A stretch of 46,122 nucleotides of DNA from Bacteroidota bacterium (lineage in GTDB: Bacteria > Bacteroidota > Bacteroidia > Bacteroidales > GCA-2748055). The notes below the pieces were generated by a model, which saw only the letters and a program-made list of their open reading frames with translations, was not told the DNA's origin and made no database searches. The stretch is taken from positions 1 to 46,122 of the forward strand of contig JAAEOI010000446.1 of NCBI GenBank assembly GCA_024244665.1. Reading direction: 5' to 3'. Shown in pieces: positions 1 through 8,779 of this stretch. The first letter of the stretch is position 1; each line of letters begins with the position of its first letter. The position numbers and the translations under genes were made by a program.

Positions 1-1
1 A

Positions 2-1366
2 GTAAATGCTGTTTACCATGGTTTTGCCTGGATGCCAGAGATTGAGGCCAGTGGATATGACGAGAGCGACAGGCAGCAGGAAATGGATCGCGTGGAAGAA
101 ATGAATCTTCATATTGCACGTACGTGGTATCGACCCGATTGGGCTGGTGGCGAAAATGGGATATCAGCTTCTTTTGACTGGGACTCCCCGAAGATGGAGG
201 CCTTTTACAAATGGATCGGGGAGATGAAAGAACGGGGTGTGGAGGTCGCCCTGCAGGCGGCCTGGGGATTTCCAGCAGATACGCATCTGGGAAGAGAACA
301 TGCGGATCCTGAAACAGATCCCCTCCGGTATGCCCGCTGGGTCAGTGAGTCGGTACGCCAGATTGTACAGGTACGTGGCTTTGATAATGTCAGGTACCTG
401 GTTTTGATGACCGAGCCAACCACCTCCCCGTGGGGGAAGGCTCCGGATGACTGGGAGCTCTGGCCATATTACGTAAAGGTGATGCGCACTGTTCACGATC
501 AAATGAAGCTGGACAAGACCAGGGAGCTGGTCAGTTTCGTGGGACCGAACAATCATGCAGTAGGCTCCTTCGGGCAGCTTCGTCTTTCCGAAGCTGTGAA
601 AGAATTGGAGGATGTGCTGGATATTTACGGAGCCCATACCTATCTGCCCCCAGAAAACGCCTATGAGAACTGGCGAGCCTTTATGGACAGGGTAAGAGAG
701 GCCGTGGATTCGGAACCGAAACCCATCTGGCTTGATGAGTACAACGTGTTTCGGGAATGGGAAACCCACATCAGGGATCAGCCCGAACATGGAACTTACC
801 TGGCAGAGGTTGTTGCGGCAAGTCTTGATGCACGGATACAGACCACCATGATCTGGTTACTCTTCGATCAGCTATATACAGCGCCCGCACATGAGGCGAC
901 CAACGGGAATTCTTTTTACAAGGGCGTGCATCGCTGGGGGACAGTCAGGTGGCCGCATGACGATCTTGAAGATGCCAGTAAGCCGTATCCGGCCTGGTAT
1001 GCTTATTCCATGCTGAGCAGGTACTTGGGCGGGGGCGAAGGATCAAAAGTCTACGAGTCGGAAGGCCAGCATGGGCTGCACATCAATGCGGTCAGACAGA
1101 AAGATGGATCCCTGAGCCTGCTGGTGATCAATTCAAATGCGTCAGAAAAAGCGTTCAGGGTACAGCTGTCGAAAAGCCTGCACTGCAAGCTTGAACGCCA
1201 TTTATACGATCCTGCGAGGATTTCACCTGGCAAGGATGCTGCAATACCCGGGGTTGACAGAATATTCGGTCATGTGGAGGATGAGTTCACGGATACCCTT
1301 CCTGCGGGGGCTGTTGCAGTCTATGTGAGTAAAAACCCTGCAGATGGTGTTATAAGTAGAAATTAA
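2..1366 (+). CDS. Clan GH-A glycoside hydrolase (GH39/GH5-like), 5' end cut by window edge
   Basis: The reading frame is open from base 2, with VNAVYHGFAW before the first methionine at base 32, so the gene starts left of the window and that methionine is internal. The protein reads as a TIM-barrel retaining glycosidase: counted from the base-32 methionine, Glu128 in LVLMTEPTTSPW fits the acid/base after strand 4, and Glu236 in PIWLDEYNVF fits the nucleophile after strand 7. The last ~100 residues look like the small C-terminal beta domain of GH39/GH30-type enzymes. It is followed after 13 bases by a sulfatase, which suggests both act on a sulfated glycan. Family-level assignment and substrate are inference; it could equally be an unclassified clan-A family. 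A signal peptide, if present, lies outside the window. Confidence 0.72.
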   Translation, partial: VNAVYHGFAWMPEIEASGYDESDRQQEMDRVEEMNLHIARTWYRPDWAGGENGISASFDWDSPKMEAFYKWIGEMKERGVEVALQAAWGFPADTHLGREHADPETDPLRYARWVSESVRQIVQVRGFDNVRYLVLMTEPTTSPWGKAPDDWELWPYYVKVMRTVHDQMKLDKTRELVSFVGPNNHAVGSFGQLRLSEAVKELEDVLDIYGAHTYLPPENAYENWRAFMDRVREAVDSEPKPIWLDEYNVFREWETHIRDQPEHGTYLAEVVAASLDARIQTTMIWLLFDQLYTAPAHEATNGNSFYKGVHRWGTVRWPHDDLEDASKPYPAWYAYSMLSRYLGGGEGSKVYESEGQHGLHINAVRQKDGSLSLLVINSNASEKAFRVQLSKSLHCKLERHLYDPARISPGKDAAIPGVDRIFGHVEDEFTDTLPAGAVAVYVSKNPADGVISRN

Positions 1367-1379
1367 CCTGGGAGAGCAA

Positions 1380-3056
1380 ATGGGAATTAGAAATACTGAG
1401 ATTTTAAAGAAAGAACACATGAGATACATTTTACAGCTGACTTTAATGATGTCCGTGGTTTTGTCCGGATGCGGGCAGAGGGATACAGCTGGGGACCAGG
1501 GCGAATCCCGGCGTCCCAATATCGTTTTGATTTTTACGGATGATCTGGATTTTGATGAGATTGGGACCTATACCCCCTCGGACTACCCGACCTACACATC
1601 AGCCAGGAAGGGTGGAGATGGCAGCACTATGGATTGGGGCTACTATCCCGAGCAGCCTGCTACTCCAAATATCGATAACATTGCGAAGAATGGTATAAAA
1701 TTCACAAGGTTTTATGTTCCGATCACCGTATGCACTCCCAGTCGCTATGCCCTTTTGACCGGTCAGCGCTGTGGCAGGAGCGAGGCAATTCAGGAAGAGG
1801 TTCCCCTGGAACAAAATGCACCCATCGAATTCAATTCCAATTTGTTTCCCGGTGAATGGAATTTCCCCCGTGCACTGCAATCTTCGGGATATAAAACAGG
1901 TTTCATTGGAAAATTCCATCTGATACATGGGAATACTTTGAGTAAGAGGCTTCCTGAAAACTCCATACCCGTTTCCGAATTGCGAAAAGTGGAAGAACCG
2001 GTTCCGGAAGCGGTTTTAAATGATTTGAAAGTACGCTATGGGATTTATACCGAATATATCCGTGAGAATTATGGTTTTGACTATGTGGATGGCTTATATA
2101 TTCAGAATACAAACCAGACCGGAATCCCTGATGTCTGGGGGCGTCCTGAAGGGAATATGGAATGGATGACCTATCATGCGCTTCAGTTTATGGAGCAAAA
2201 TAAAGCCGAACCCTTTTTCCTGCTGTTTGCGCCCAATGTACCCCATGGTATGTTTGGCAAGGAATGCCTGAAAAATGCCAATCGGCGGGCCACACCTGCA
2301 GGCCTGTTGGATGAACACATCGGAACTCAGCCTTCTTTTGAAAACATTGAAGAGCGGATTGAAGCTGCAGGCCTGGACCCGAGTGCAACTATGCCCATGT
2401 ATCTCGACGATGGTATAGGTGTGATTATTAATAAACTACGAGAATTGGGGCTTGATGAAAATACCCTGGTTATTTTCACCTCCGACCATCAGTCAAGGGG
2501 TAAGTGGTATACCTATGAAGCTGCCCATGTGCCGGCACTGGCCATGTGGCCCGGAAAGATAAAACCTGGTCGTGTAAGTGATCAGTTTTGTTCATCGCTC
2601 GATATTGCACCGACCCTGCTCGATGTCTGTGGTGTGACTTTGCCACCGGTGAGTAATGCGAAGCTGGATGGACAAAGTTTCAAATCTGTTCTTCTGTCGG
2701 ACGAGGCAAAGCGAAGCGAAGAACCTTTCCTGATTGAAATGGGATATGCCAAAGCCATCATTTACAGGAACTGGAAATTCATTGCCCTTCGGTATGAACC
2801 CACCTTGAAGGATGAGATCTTCCTTAAACATGGGGACCGTCCCGACTACAGGGGGAAAAGAGGAATGAATGATGTGGTACTTTCCCGCTTCCCCAATGTG
2901 CTCGATGAAGATCAGTTATATGATCTGGATACCGATATGTTTGAACAGCTTAACCTGGCCGGCGATGCCAGCTATGCGGAAATCCTTGAGGAAATGAAAC
3001 AGTATATGCGCGAAGCTGTCGCAGACTTACCCCATGATTTTAGTGAATTTAAATAG
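1380..3056 (+). CDS. Family S1 sulfatase, lipoprotein
   Basis: This is a formylglycine-dependent sulfatase of the S1 (alkaline-phosphatase-like) family. The signature Cys-Thr-Pro-Ser-Arg begins at Cys118, the residue expected to be converted to formylglycine; it is followed by LLTGQR. Metal ligands fit the Asp-Asp pair at 54-55 (IFTDDLD) and a later TSDHQS motif. The GKFH motif carries the usual Lys and His. The N-terminus has a lipoprotein signal ending LSGC (Cys31), so the protein is probably anchored in the outer or inner membrane. Two starts are possible: base 1380, which has a GGGAGAG ribosome site, or base 1419, which gives a more normal 18-residue lipoprotein signal. Length (~550 aa) is typical. 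It sits 13 bases after the glycosidase. The exact sulfated sugar cannot be read from sequence. Confidence 0.93.
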   Translation: MGIRNTEILKKEHMRYILQLTLMMSVVLSGCGQRDTAGDQGESRRPNIVLIFTDDLDFDEIGTYTPSDYPTYTSARKGGDGSTMDWGYYPEQPATPNIDNIAKNGIKFTRFYVPITVCTPSRYALLTGQRCGRSEAIQEEVPLEQNAPIEFNSNLFPGEWNFPRALQSSGYKTGFIGKFHLIHGNTLSKRLPENSIPVSELRKVEEPVPEAVLNDLKVRYGIYTEYIRENYGFDYVDGLYIQNTNQTGIPDVWGRPEGNMEWMTYHALQFMEQNKAEPFFLLFAPNVPHGMFGKECLKNANRRATPAGLLDEHIGTQPSFENIEERIEAAGLDPSATMPMYLDDGIGVIINKLRELGLDENTLVIFTSDHQSRGKWYTYEAAHVPALAMWPGKIKPGRVSDQFCSSLDIAPTLLDVCGVTLPPVSNAKLDGQSFKSVLLSDEAKRSEEPFLIEMGYAKAIIYRNWKFIALRYEPTLKDEIFLKHGDRPDYRGKRGMNDVVLSRFPNVLDEDQLYDLDTDMFEQLNLAGDASYAEILEEMKQYMREAVADLPHDFSEFK

Positions 3057-3143
3057 TATCAGAATTGTGAACAGATAATTACTAGCATAAAGAAATTTAA
3101 CCTAAACTAATGAAGAAAATTCTCTTAAACGAATAAATAAGAT

Positions 3144-4442
3144 ATGAAAAGGATTAAACGCAGATCATTTATGCAGACAGCCGTGGCCGGATTAGGAGCA
3201 GGGCTTCTTGCAAAGGCCAGCCCGGTATCGGGATCTGGACTGCCAGAGGGACAGGCAGAAATAAGTTCTTCACTTAGCGATATCCGTCTAATGGCCATGG
3301 AACTGGAGCGCATTGATACTCACAGTCATTATGATATTCGAATGTCTGAGCTAAAAGGGGAGGATGACTTCATCAATACTCCAGGAATAGTGGACAGTTC
3401 AATTCTTGCCAGAGGATGCCGGAAGCTGTACGGGATCGATTCGGGTCCCTTCCTTCGTCCGGATTCACCGGGGGAGATTTTTAAAAGGGCATCTGACCTG
3501 CGAACCAAAGGAGCGGAAGCCGCACTGGAAACGGCAATGGAAACGGCAAAGATCTCCAGACAATTTATTTTCAATTACGGGGTTCACCCAAAAGACAGCA
3601 GGTATGCCGATTTTCCCTCCCGGGTGAGCCTGTTGAACTACACAGATGATATCATCGCAGGGGATACAAAAGCCTTTTCCCCTGATGGTCCTGACTATGA
3701 AAACTTTAACTACTATAATGCCCTATGCAGGCGTCTGGGCGAACTGAATACCCTGTCCGACTACCTGAGTGCACTGGATGAAGAGATAGATACATGGAAG
3801 GATTATCGTGTGGTTGCAGCGAAAGTTGGACTGGCCTATTCGATCGGACTGAAATTCAGCGATCCTTCGTTCAGTGAGGCCCGGACCGCCTTTGGAAAAA
3901 AACAGGATATGTCCAGGGAGGAGATCACCATTGTACAGCATCACGCATTTCGTCACATGCTGCTGGCCTGCCAGCGCAACGGCTTGCCAGTGGTGGTGCA
4001 TACCGGGTTCCAGATCTGGGGTCATGCAGATCTCCAGGTGTCTAATCCCAGTAATCTGCACAATCTATTGATTGATAAGCGGTATAAGGATATAACCTGG
4101 GTTCTGTTGCACGGCGGTAATCCCTATGTGGGAGAAACAACATATCTGGCCCGGATGTTTCCGAATGTCTATATCGATTTCACCTGGATTTCATGGATGA
4201 CGAGGGTGCGCTTTCACATGGCCCTGGCAGAATGGATTGAAATAGTGCCTCACGGAAAGCTCTGCTGGGGCTCGGACAGCAACAGCCCGGAGACCATCGT
4301 CGGGATCGGGGAAATTACAAGGGAACGCATTGCCGATGTTCTGGAAGACCAGATAGCCCATGGCATTATGGATGAAAAGGCGGCCCTTGACTTCCTGGAG
4401 CACTGCTTTGTTCAAACTGCCCAAAGAGTATTTCAATTATGA
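3144..4442 (+). CDS. Tat-exported amidohydrolase-2 family protein (uronate isomerase-like fold)
   Basis: This is a metal-dependent amidohydrolase-type TIM barrel. Metal-binding residues are visible: His60-Ser-His62 in IDTHSHYD, His286 in VVVHTG, His323 in LLHGG and Asp378 in CWGSDSN. The N-terminus KRIKRRSFMQTAVAGLGAG is a twin-arginine signal followed by a hydrophobic stretch, so it should be exported folded, probably to the periplasm. Members of this superfamily include decarboxylases, lactonases and uronate isomerases. In a PUL the most sensible role is lactone hydrolysis or isomerisation of a released acidic sugar, but that is inference. The stop codon overlaps the next start by 4 bases (ATGA). 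Eighty-seven bases separate it from the upstream sulfatase, with no convincing terminator between them. Confidence 0.8.
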   Translation: MKRIKRRSFMQTAVAGLGAGLLAKASPVSGSGLPEGQAEISSSLSDIRLMAMELERIDTHSHYDIRMSELKGEDDFINTPGIVDSSILARGCRKLYGIDSGPFLRPDSPGEIFKRASDLRTKGAEAALETAMETAKISRQFIFNYGVHPKDSRYADFPSRVSLLNYTDDIIAGDTKAFSPDGPDYENFNYYNALCRRLGELNTLSDYLSALDEEIDTWKDYRVVAAKVGLAYSIGLKFSDPSFSEARTAFGKKQDMSREEITIVQHHAFRHMLLACQRNGLPVVVHTGFQIWGHADLQVSNPSNLHNLLIDKRYKDITWVLLHGGNPYVGETTYLARMFPNVYIDFTWISWMTRVRFHMALAEWIEIVPHGKLCWGSDSNSPETIVGIGEITRERIADVLEDQIAHGIMDEKAALDFLEHCFVQTAQRVFQL

Positions 4443-5095
4443 AATGGAAGCCTGAAACAATAATCATAAGGAAGCGGATACCGGTGAGATATTTGATGAT
4501 CGCATGTTTGGCCATGAATCTGCTGGCCTGCAACAGCAAGACGATTGATCGTCCCAATATTATCTATTTCTTCACCGATCAACAACATGAAGGCATGATG
4601 ATTGTGTTTGATGATTACCAGGAGGGTGAAGAGTATAATCCGGCACGAATCCGCTCGGATGCCAGGGAAATACAAGGAGCATGGCAACTGGAACTGAGGC
4701 ATATGAATGGAACTGATGCAAGAATGGAAATGCCATCCCTGCAGGACCTGGGACTGAATCCGCGGACAAAGGGATTTGCCGGTACAGCAGTCTATTCGAA
4801 GACCATTGTCCTTGAGGAAGACCATTTCGAGTGTATCGACCTGGGGGATGTTCAGGGTATAGCTGAACTTTTTGTGAATGGTGTGAGCCTGGGCACAAGA
4901 TGGTATGGAGACTAAACATTTGATGCAAAAGGAGTCCTGAAAAGGGGGGCGAACGCATTACAGGTTAATGTGACCACCATTTGCGGAAACTATCTCAAAA
5001 CACAGGAAGATAACGCGGTAGCTCAGCGATGGACGGAGAAGCAGGAGTTCTATCCCATGGTCATGCTGGGTAAGGTGCGAATAGGTAATTATTAA
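4439..5095 (+). pseudogene. Chimeric gene remnant: sulfatase 5' end fused to GH106/GH2-like C-terminal domain
   Basis: The first ~52 residues are a sulfatase start: a lipoprotein signal ending in LLAC, then DRPNIIYFFTDQQHEGMM, the first strand and Asp metal-ligand region of S1 enzymes. The sequence then jumps, with no sulfatase core and no CxPxR, into the jelly-roll end of a GH106 (alpha-L-rhamnosidase)-like protein: IQGAWQLEL, then FAGTAVYSKT, then CIDLGDVQGIAELFVNG. A TAA at 4913-4915 interrupts the frame. Reading on in the same frame gives TFDAKGVLKRGANALQVNV and then YPMVMLGKVRIGNY, the usual end of such proteins, closing at 5093-5095. So an internal deletion joined two neighbouring genes and a nonsense change followed. 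The first 158 codons (4439-4915) could still make a short lipoprotein, but no enzyme activity is expected. Confidence 0.8.
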
Positions 5096-5114
5096 TAATA
5101 CATAATAAAAAAAC

Positions 5115-6887
5115 ATGCGAAAAGCACTGATGAGTTTTGAGAAATACATCCCGGTAATACTGATGCTTACAGTTGTTCTTTACAATATAAATGATTGCCA
5201 TGCACAGCAGCCGAATGTATTGTTGATCATCAGCGATGATCAGGGGATTGGTGATTTTGGATTTATGGGTAACAAGCATTTGAAAACCCCGAATCTGGAT
5301 CGCCTGGCCGATCAATCAGCTGTATTTAAGGATTTTATAGTTGCGCCTGCCTGTTCTCCAACACGTTCGAGCCTGATGACCGGCCGCAACCATTTAAAGG
5401 CCGGCGTATGGGGTGTGGGTGCCCGGAACAATCTGATGCGTGATGAGGCTTTGATGGCTGAGTACTTTAAAGCTGCGGGGTATGGCACCGGTTATTTTGG
5501 AAAGAGAGATGGTGTTTTTCTTCTGGAGAAACAGGCCTGGCACTGGGGCTGCGACGAGGTGTCTCATGTGATGGGCTATAAGCACAAAGATGCCACAAGT
5601 CTCACCCATAAAGGGAATATAAAGCGAAAAGGATGGACCTGTGATGTGGATGTGGATAACAGCCTTGAATATATAGAACGGCAGGGCGATAAACCATGGT
5701 GGTGTGCAACTGCTTTCATACTGCCGCATTTGCCCTGGGAACCCGATGATCGTTTTGCAAAGCCCTATCGTGATGCCGGGCATTCGGATTTGCTGGCCGA
5801 TTTTTATGGTTGTGTAACACAATTGGATGATGCCATCGGACGCTTATTGAAGGGATTAGAAGACCTGGGCCAGGCAGATAATACGATCGTACTCTTTTTA
5901 AGTGACAACGGTCCTTCATACAGAGATATGTCCGAAAAAGACATTCAAAGCCGTAATCCCCTGGGATTAAAAGGAACCAAATCCATGGTATGGGAAAATG
6001 GTATTGTTGTGCCCTTCATGGTAAGATGGCCCCAACAGATACCTCCCGGGGAGAGAAGCCAGTATGGCACCGTTGAGGATATTGTCCCTACCCTGATTGA
6101 TTTAACAGGAATGCAAAATAAGCTCCCCGCACATCTGCCCTTTGATGGCATCAGTCTGCGCCCGGCTCTTGTGAACCCCGGTGCTCAATCCATTGACAGG
6201 CAGGTCTTGCGTGTTGCTATTTCCTTTGAGGGAGCTGCCGGTGGTTTGAATAATGGCAAGCGGGGTATTGTGAATGATCCCCATGAATTGGGCATTGAAG
6301 AGCAGCATCTTATCCTTCGCGGTGAGCGATATAAGTACCACAATTTTGCAGATGGAACTACTGCACTTTACGATATCAAAGCAGATCCGGGAGAGCGAAA
6401 GGATATAAGTAAGAAGCATCCTCAAATTGCTGATTATTATAAAGAGGAGTTGCAGCGTCAGTATGATAATATTGTGAATACGGACCGGGCATTCCGTATG
6501 CCGGTTGTAGTAGTTGGAGAGGAAAGGATTGGAACCAATAGCATTGCCGGAGCCATGGCAAATAAAGCCTTTGGGCTGAATGAGATATTGAGGTTTCATT
6601 TCCTTAAAGGATTTACAAAAGCAAATAATGCCGCAGAATATAAAGTGATTGTAGAAGAAGCAGGAACTTATGATGTAAGCATTCTGGGCCAGAACCTGGG
6701 TGGAGGAGAAGCATGGGAATTAGAGTGTGATAATAAGCATTATTTCCCTGCGAAAGCAGATGAAAAGCATATGATCTTTGAAAAGGTAAAGTTTCTTAAT
6801 CCGGGAATACAGCAATTCACCATCAAAGTGAATAAGGATGGAAACGCTCAAAACGCTGCGGTTGTTGAACATATTAAATTCAAATAA
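5115..6887 (+). CDS. Family S1 sulfatase with extra C-terminal beta domain (tandem copy 1)
   Basis: An S1 sulfatase with a signal peptide (residues ~1-30, ending CHAQ). The metal pair is Asp41-Asp42 in IISDDQG, the formylglycine site is Cys80-Ser-Pro-Thr-Arg, and Asp264-Asn265 (FLSDNG) are later metal ligands. An oddity is that the usual GKxH motif reads Gly-Lys-Arg-Asp at 129-132, so the histidine is absent. After the sulfatase fold, residues ~465-590 form an added domain rich in predicted beta strands, which looks like a carbohydrate-binding type module. The next gene is a clear paralogue with the same layout and begins directly after this stop codon (0 bases between), so the two are translated together. 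Likely periplasmic or surface desulfation of a polysaccharide; substrate unknown. Confidence 0.92.
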   Translation: MRKALMSFEKYIPVILMLTVVLYNINDCHAQQPNVLLIISDDQGIGDFGFMGNKHLKTPNLDRLADQSAVFKDFIVAPACSPTRSSLMTGRNHLKAGVWGVGARNNLMRDEALMAEYFKAAGYGTGYFGKRDGVFLLEKQAWHWGCDEVSHVMGYKHKDATSLTHKGNIKRKGWTCDVDVDNSLEYIERQGDKPWWCATAFILPHLPWEPDDRFAKPYRDAGHSDLLADFYGCVTQLDDAIGRLLKGLEDLGQADNTIVLFLSDNGPSYRDMSEKDIQSRNPLGLKGTKSMVWENGIVVPFMVRWPQQIPPGERSQYGTVEDIVPTLIDLTGMQNKLPAHLPFDGISLRPALVNPGAQSIDRQVLRVAISFEGAAGGLNNGKRGIVNDPHELGIEEQHLILRGERYKYHNFADGTTALYDIKADPGERKDISKKHPQIADYYKEELQRQYDNIVNTDRAFRMPVVVVGEERIGTNSIAGAMANKAFGLNEILRFHFLKGFTKANNAAEYKVIVEEAGTYDVSILGQNLGGGEAWELECDNKHYFPAKADEKHMIFEKVKFLNPGIQQFTIKVNKDGNAQNAAVVEHIKFK

Positions 6888-8708
6888 ATGATGAAGAAAA
6901 TAGTAGGCTTAATCATAGTCGCAGCCCAGTTGGTTCAACTTTCTCAGGCCCGGGCACAGGAGATTCCGCCTCGTCCGAATGTACTGCTGATCATCAGTGA
7001 TGACCAGGGGTACAGCGATTTCGGATTTATGAATAATGAGATCCTGCGCACACCCAGGCTCGACGAATTGGCAATAACCGGCGCTCTTATTCCCAATTAT
7101 TCAACAGGTGCTGCCTGTTCACCGGGAAGGAGCATGCTCTTTACAGGAAGAAACCACCTGCTGACCGGTGTGTGGGGTGTGCCCTTGAGACAAAACCTTC
7201 GTACCGATGAAACCATGATGCCGGCTTTTTTCAAAGCGGCAGGCTATGAAACTTATTATGTGGGAAAGAATGACTGTGTGGCACAGATACATACCCTGCC
7301 CTGGTTTGCGGGCTGGAATGATGCCATGATCGGCGGAGGCTATGTCCACCACGATCCGGTATTAAGCTACAAGCCAGAAGGTGAAATGCCTCTGAGCTGG
7401 AAAAATCAACAGTATGAAGGGTGGACCTCAGAGATATGGACAGATGAAGCCATCCGCTTTATCAAAGAGCAGAAAGATACTTCCTGGTTTATGACCCTGG
7501 CCTACATCATCCCACATATGCCATGGGAGCCGGTCGATGAGCGCTATGCACCTTATTACCGTGAACAGGGCTGTTCGGAAAATATAGCCGGATGCTTCAG
7601 CCATATTGAACAAATGGACGCCTGTGTGGGCAGGCTTCTTGATACCCTGGCCGCAAGCGGGCAGGATCAGCGGACCATCGTCATATTTGTAAGCGACAAC
7701 GGACAAACCGGACCGGAGGCAGGCAGTGCTGATAAGGAAGGGTATATTCAATCGGAGGACTGGGCCCTGCGCAATGTGGCCAATCTTCGGGGCAGTAAGT
7801 CACTGGTCTGGGAAAACGGGACCAGAGTACCGCTGATTGTCAGGTATCCTGAAAGCATAACCCCGGGTATCCGTGAGCAGTTTGGTGCTGCTGAGGATAT
7901 CCTGCCAACCCTGCTTGATTATGCAGGAATCAATGAGGACATTGTTCCCCATAAGCCTTTTTGCGGGGTAAGCCTGCGCCCGGCTCTGGATGATGCAGAG
8001 ATTGAAATTGAGCATCCGGAGATGCTACGCATGACCATCTGGGGCGACGGCATGGTTGAGGCACCCCAGGGATTTGTGCCCGACCCGGCTTCTCTCAGAT
8101 TCGAGGACCATCACATGACTCTGCATGGAGCCCGGTACAAATTGCATGCCCGTCCGGGAGGAATAGCAGAACTGTACGATATAGTTAATGATATTGAAGA
8201 AAGCACCGATATCAGCGAGTCATACCCTGACATTAGCAGCCGGATGCTCGAGGAGTGCCGTCAGCGCTGGGAGTATGCCATTAACGAGGGCGGGGCATTC
8301 CGGATGGCTCCCATTGTTGTGGGCGACCCTTCCACCTGGAAATATAAGGACGGCACTTTCTGGGGCTATGCTGGTAAGATCCAGGCAGCTTCCGGGAATA
8401 TGTTTGTGGGTCGGGGTCTCAAGGGTTTTTCCATGGAAGGAGAGAGTGCAAGCTATGATCTTGTGGTGGCAAAGTCTGGTGTTTACTCAATCAGACTGAA
8501 AGGAACAGGGCTTGAAAAATCCGCCCCGCTGACCATCAGGGTTGCAGGGCAGTTGCTGACGGCCCTGTCTGTCAGTGATGATTACATGGAATTTGGAAAT
8601 GCATGCCTGCCCAAGGGGGAAATGCCTATGACCATTGTTGCCGGGAAGCCGGAGGGAGTTACAGAAGCAGTCTCCGTGGAACGGATCCTCTTTTCCTTAC
8701 TTCAATAA
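6888..8708 (+). CDS. Family S1 sulfatase with extra C-terminal beta domain (tandem copy 2)
   Basis: Paralogue of the preceding sulfatase: the same NVLLIISDDQG start of the fold, the same GRNHLLTGVWGV stretch after the active site, and the same C-terminal extension (from ~residue 470 to 606). The formylglycine site is Cys77-Ser-Pro-Gly-Arg, an accepted CxPxR variant. As in copy 1, the GKxH motif is changed, here to Gly-Lys-Asn-Asp (126-129). A signal peptide covers ~1-24 (ending ARAQ). Two adjacent ATG codons (6888 and 6891) could serve as start; the first touches the upstream stop. The copies have diverged well beyond a recent duplication, so they probably remove sulfate from different positions or residues of one glycan; that is inference. 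Confidence 0.92.
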   Translation: MMKKIVGLIIVAAQLVQLSQARAQEIPPRPNVLLIISDDQGYSDFGFMNNEILRTPRLDELAITGALIPNYSTGAACSPGRSMLFTGRNHLLTGVWGVPLRQNLRTDETMMPAFFKAAGYETYYVGKNDCVAQIHTLPWFAGWNDAMIGGGYVHHDPVLSYKPEGEMPLSWKNQQYEGWTSEIWTDEAIRFIKEQKDTSWFMTLAYIIPHMPWEPVDERYAPYYREQGCSENIAGCFSHIEQMDACVGRLLDTLAASGQDQRTIVIFVSDNGQTGPEAGSADKEGYIQSEDWALRNVANLRGSKSLVWENGTRVPLIVRYPESITPGIREQFGAAEDILPTLLDYAGINEDIVPHKPFCGVSLRPALDDAEIEIEHPEMLRMTIWGDGMVEAPQGFVPDPASLRFEDHHMTLHGARYKLHARPGGIAELYDIVNDIEESTDISESYPDISSRMLEECRQRWEYAINEGGAFRMAPIVVGDPSTWKYKDGTFWGYAGKIQAASGNMFVGRGLKGFSMEGESASYDLVVAKSGVYSIRLKGTGLEKSAPLTIRVAGQLLTALSVSDDYMEFGNACLPKGEMPMTIVAGKPEGVTEAVSVERILFSLLQ

Positions 8709-8779
8709 TCCAAATTTATTGTCCATGAGTACCCTGATGAAAATATAAACCGAAAATATAATCCGAAATTTTTAATCAA

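Noticed and set aside
164..790. 208-codon open frame on the minus strand
   Set aside because: It lies wholly opposite the glycosidase gene, has no recognisable domain and no start context; it is a shadow of the plus-strand codon pattern.
4913..4915. Possible recoded stop (selenocysteine or readthrough) in the chimeric gene
   Set aside because: The codon is TAA, not TGA, no hairpin follows, and the upstream part already lacks a sulfatase core, so decay is the simpler reading.
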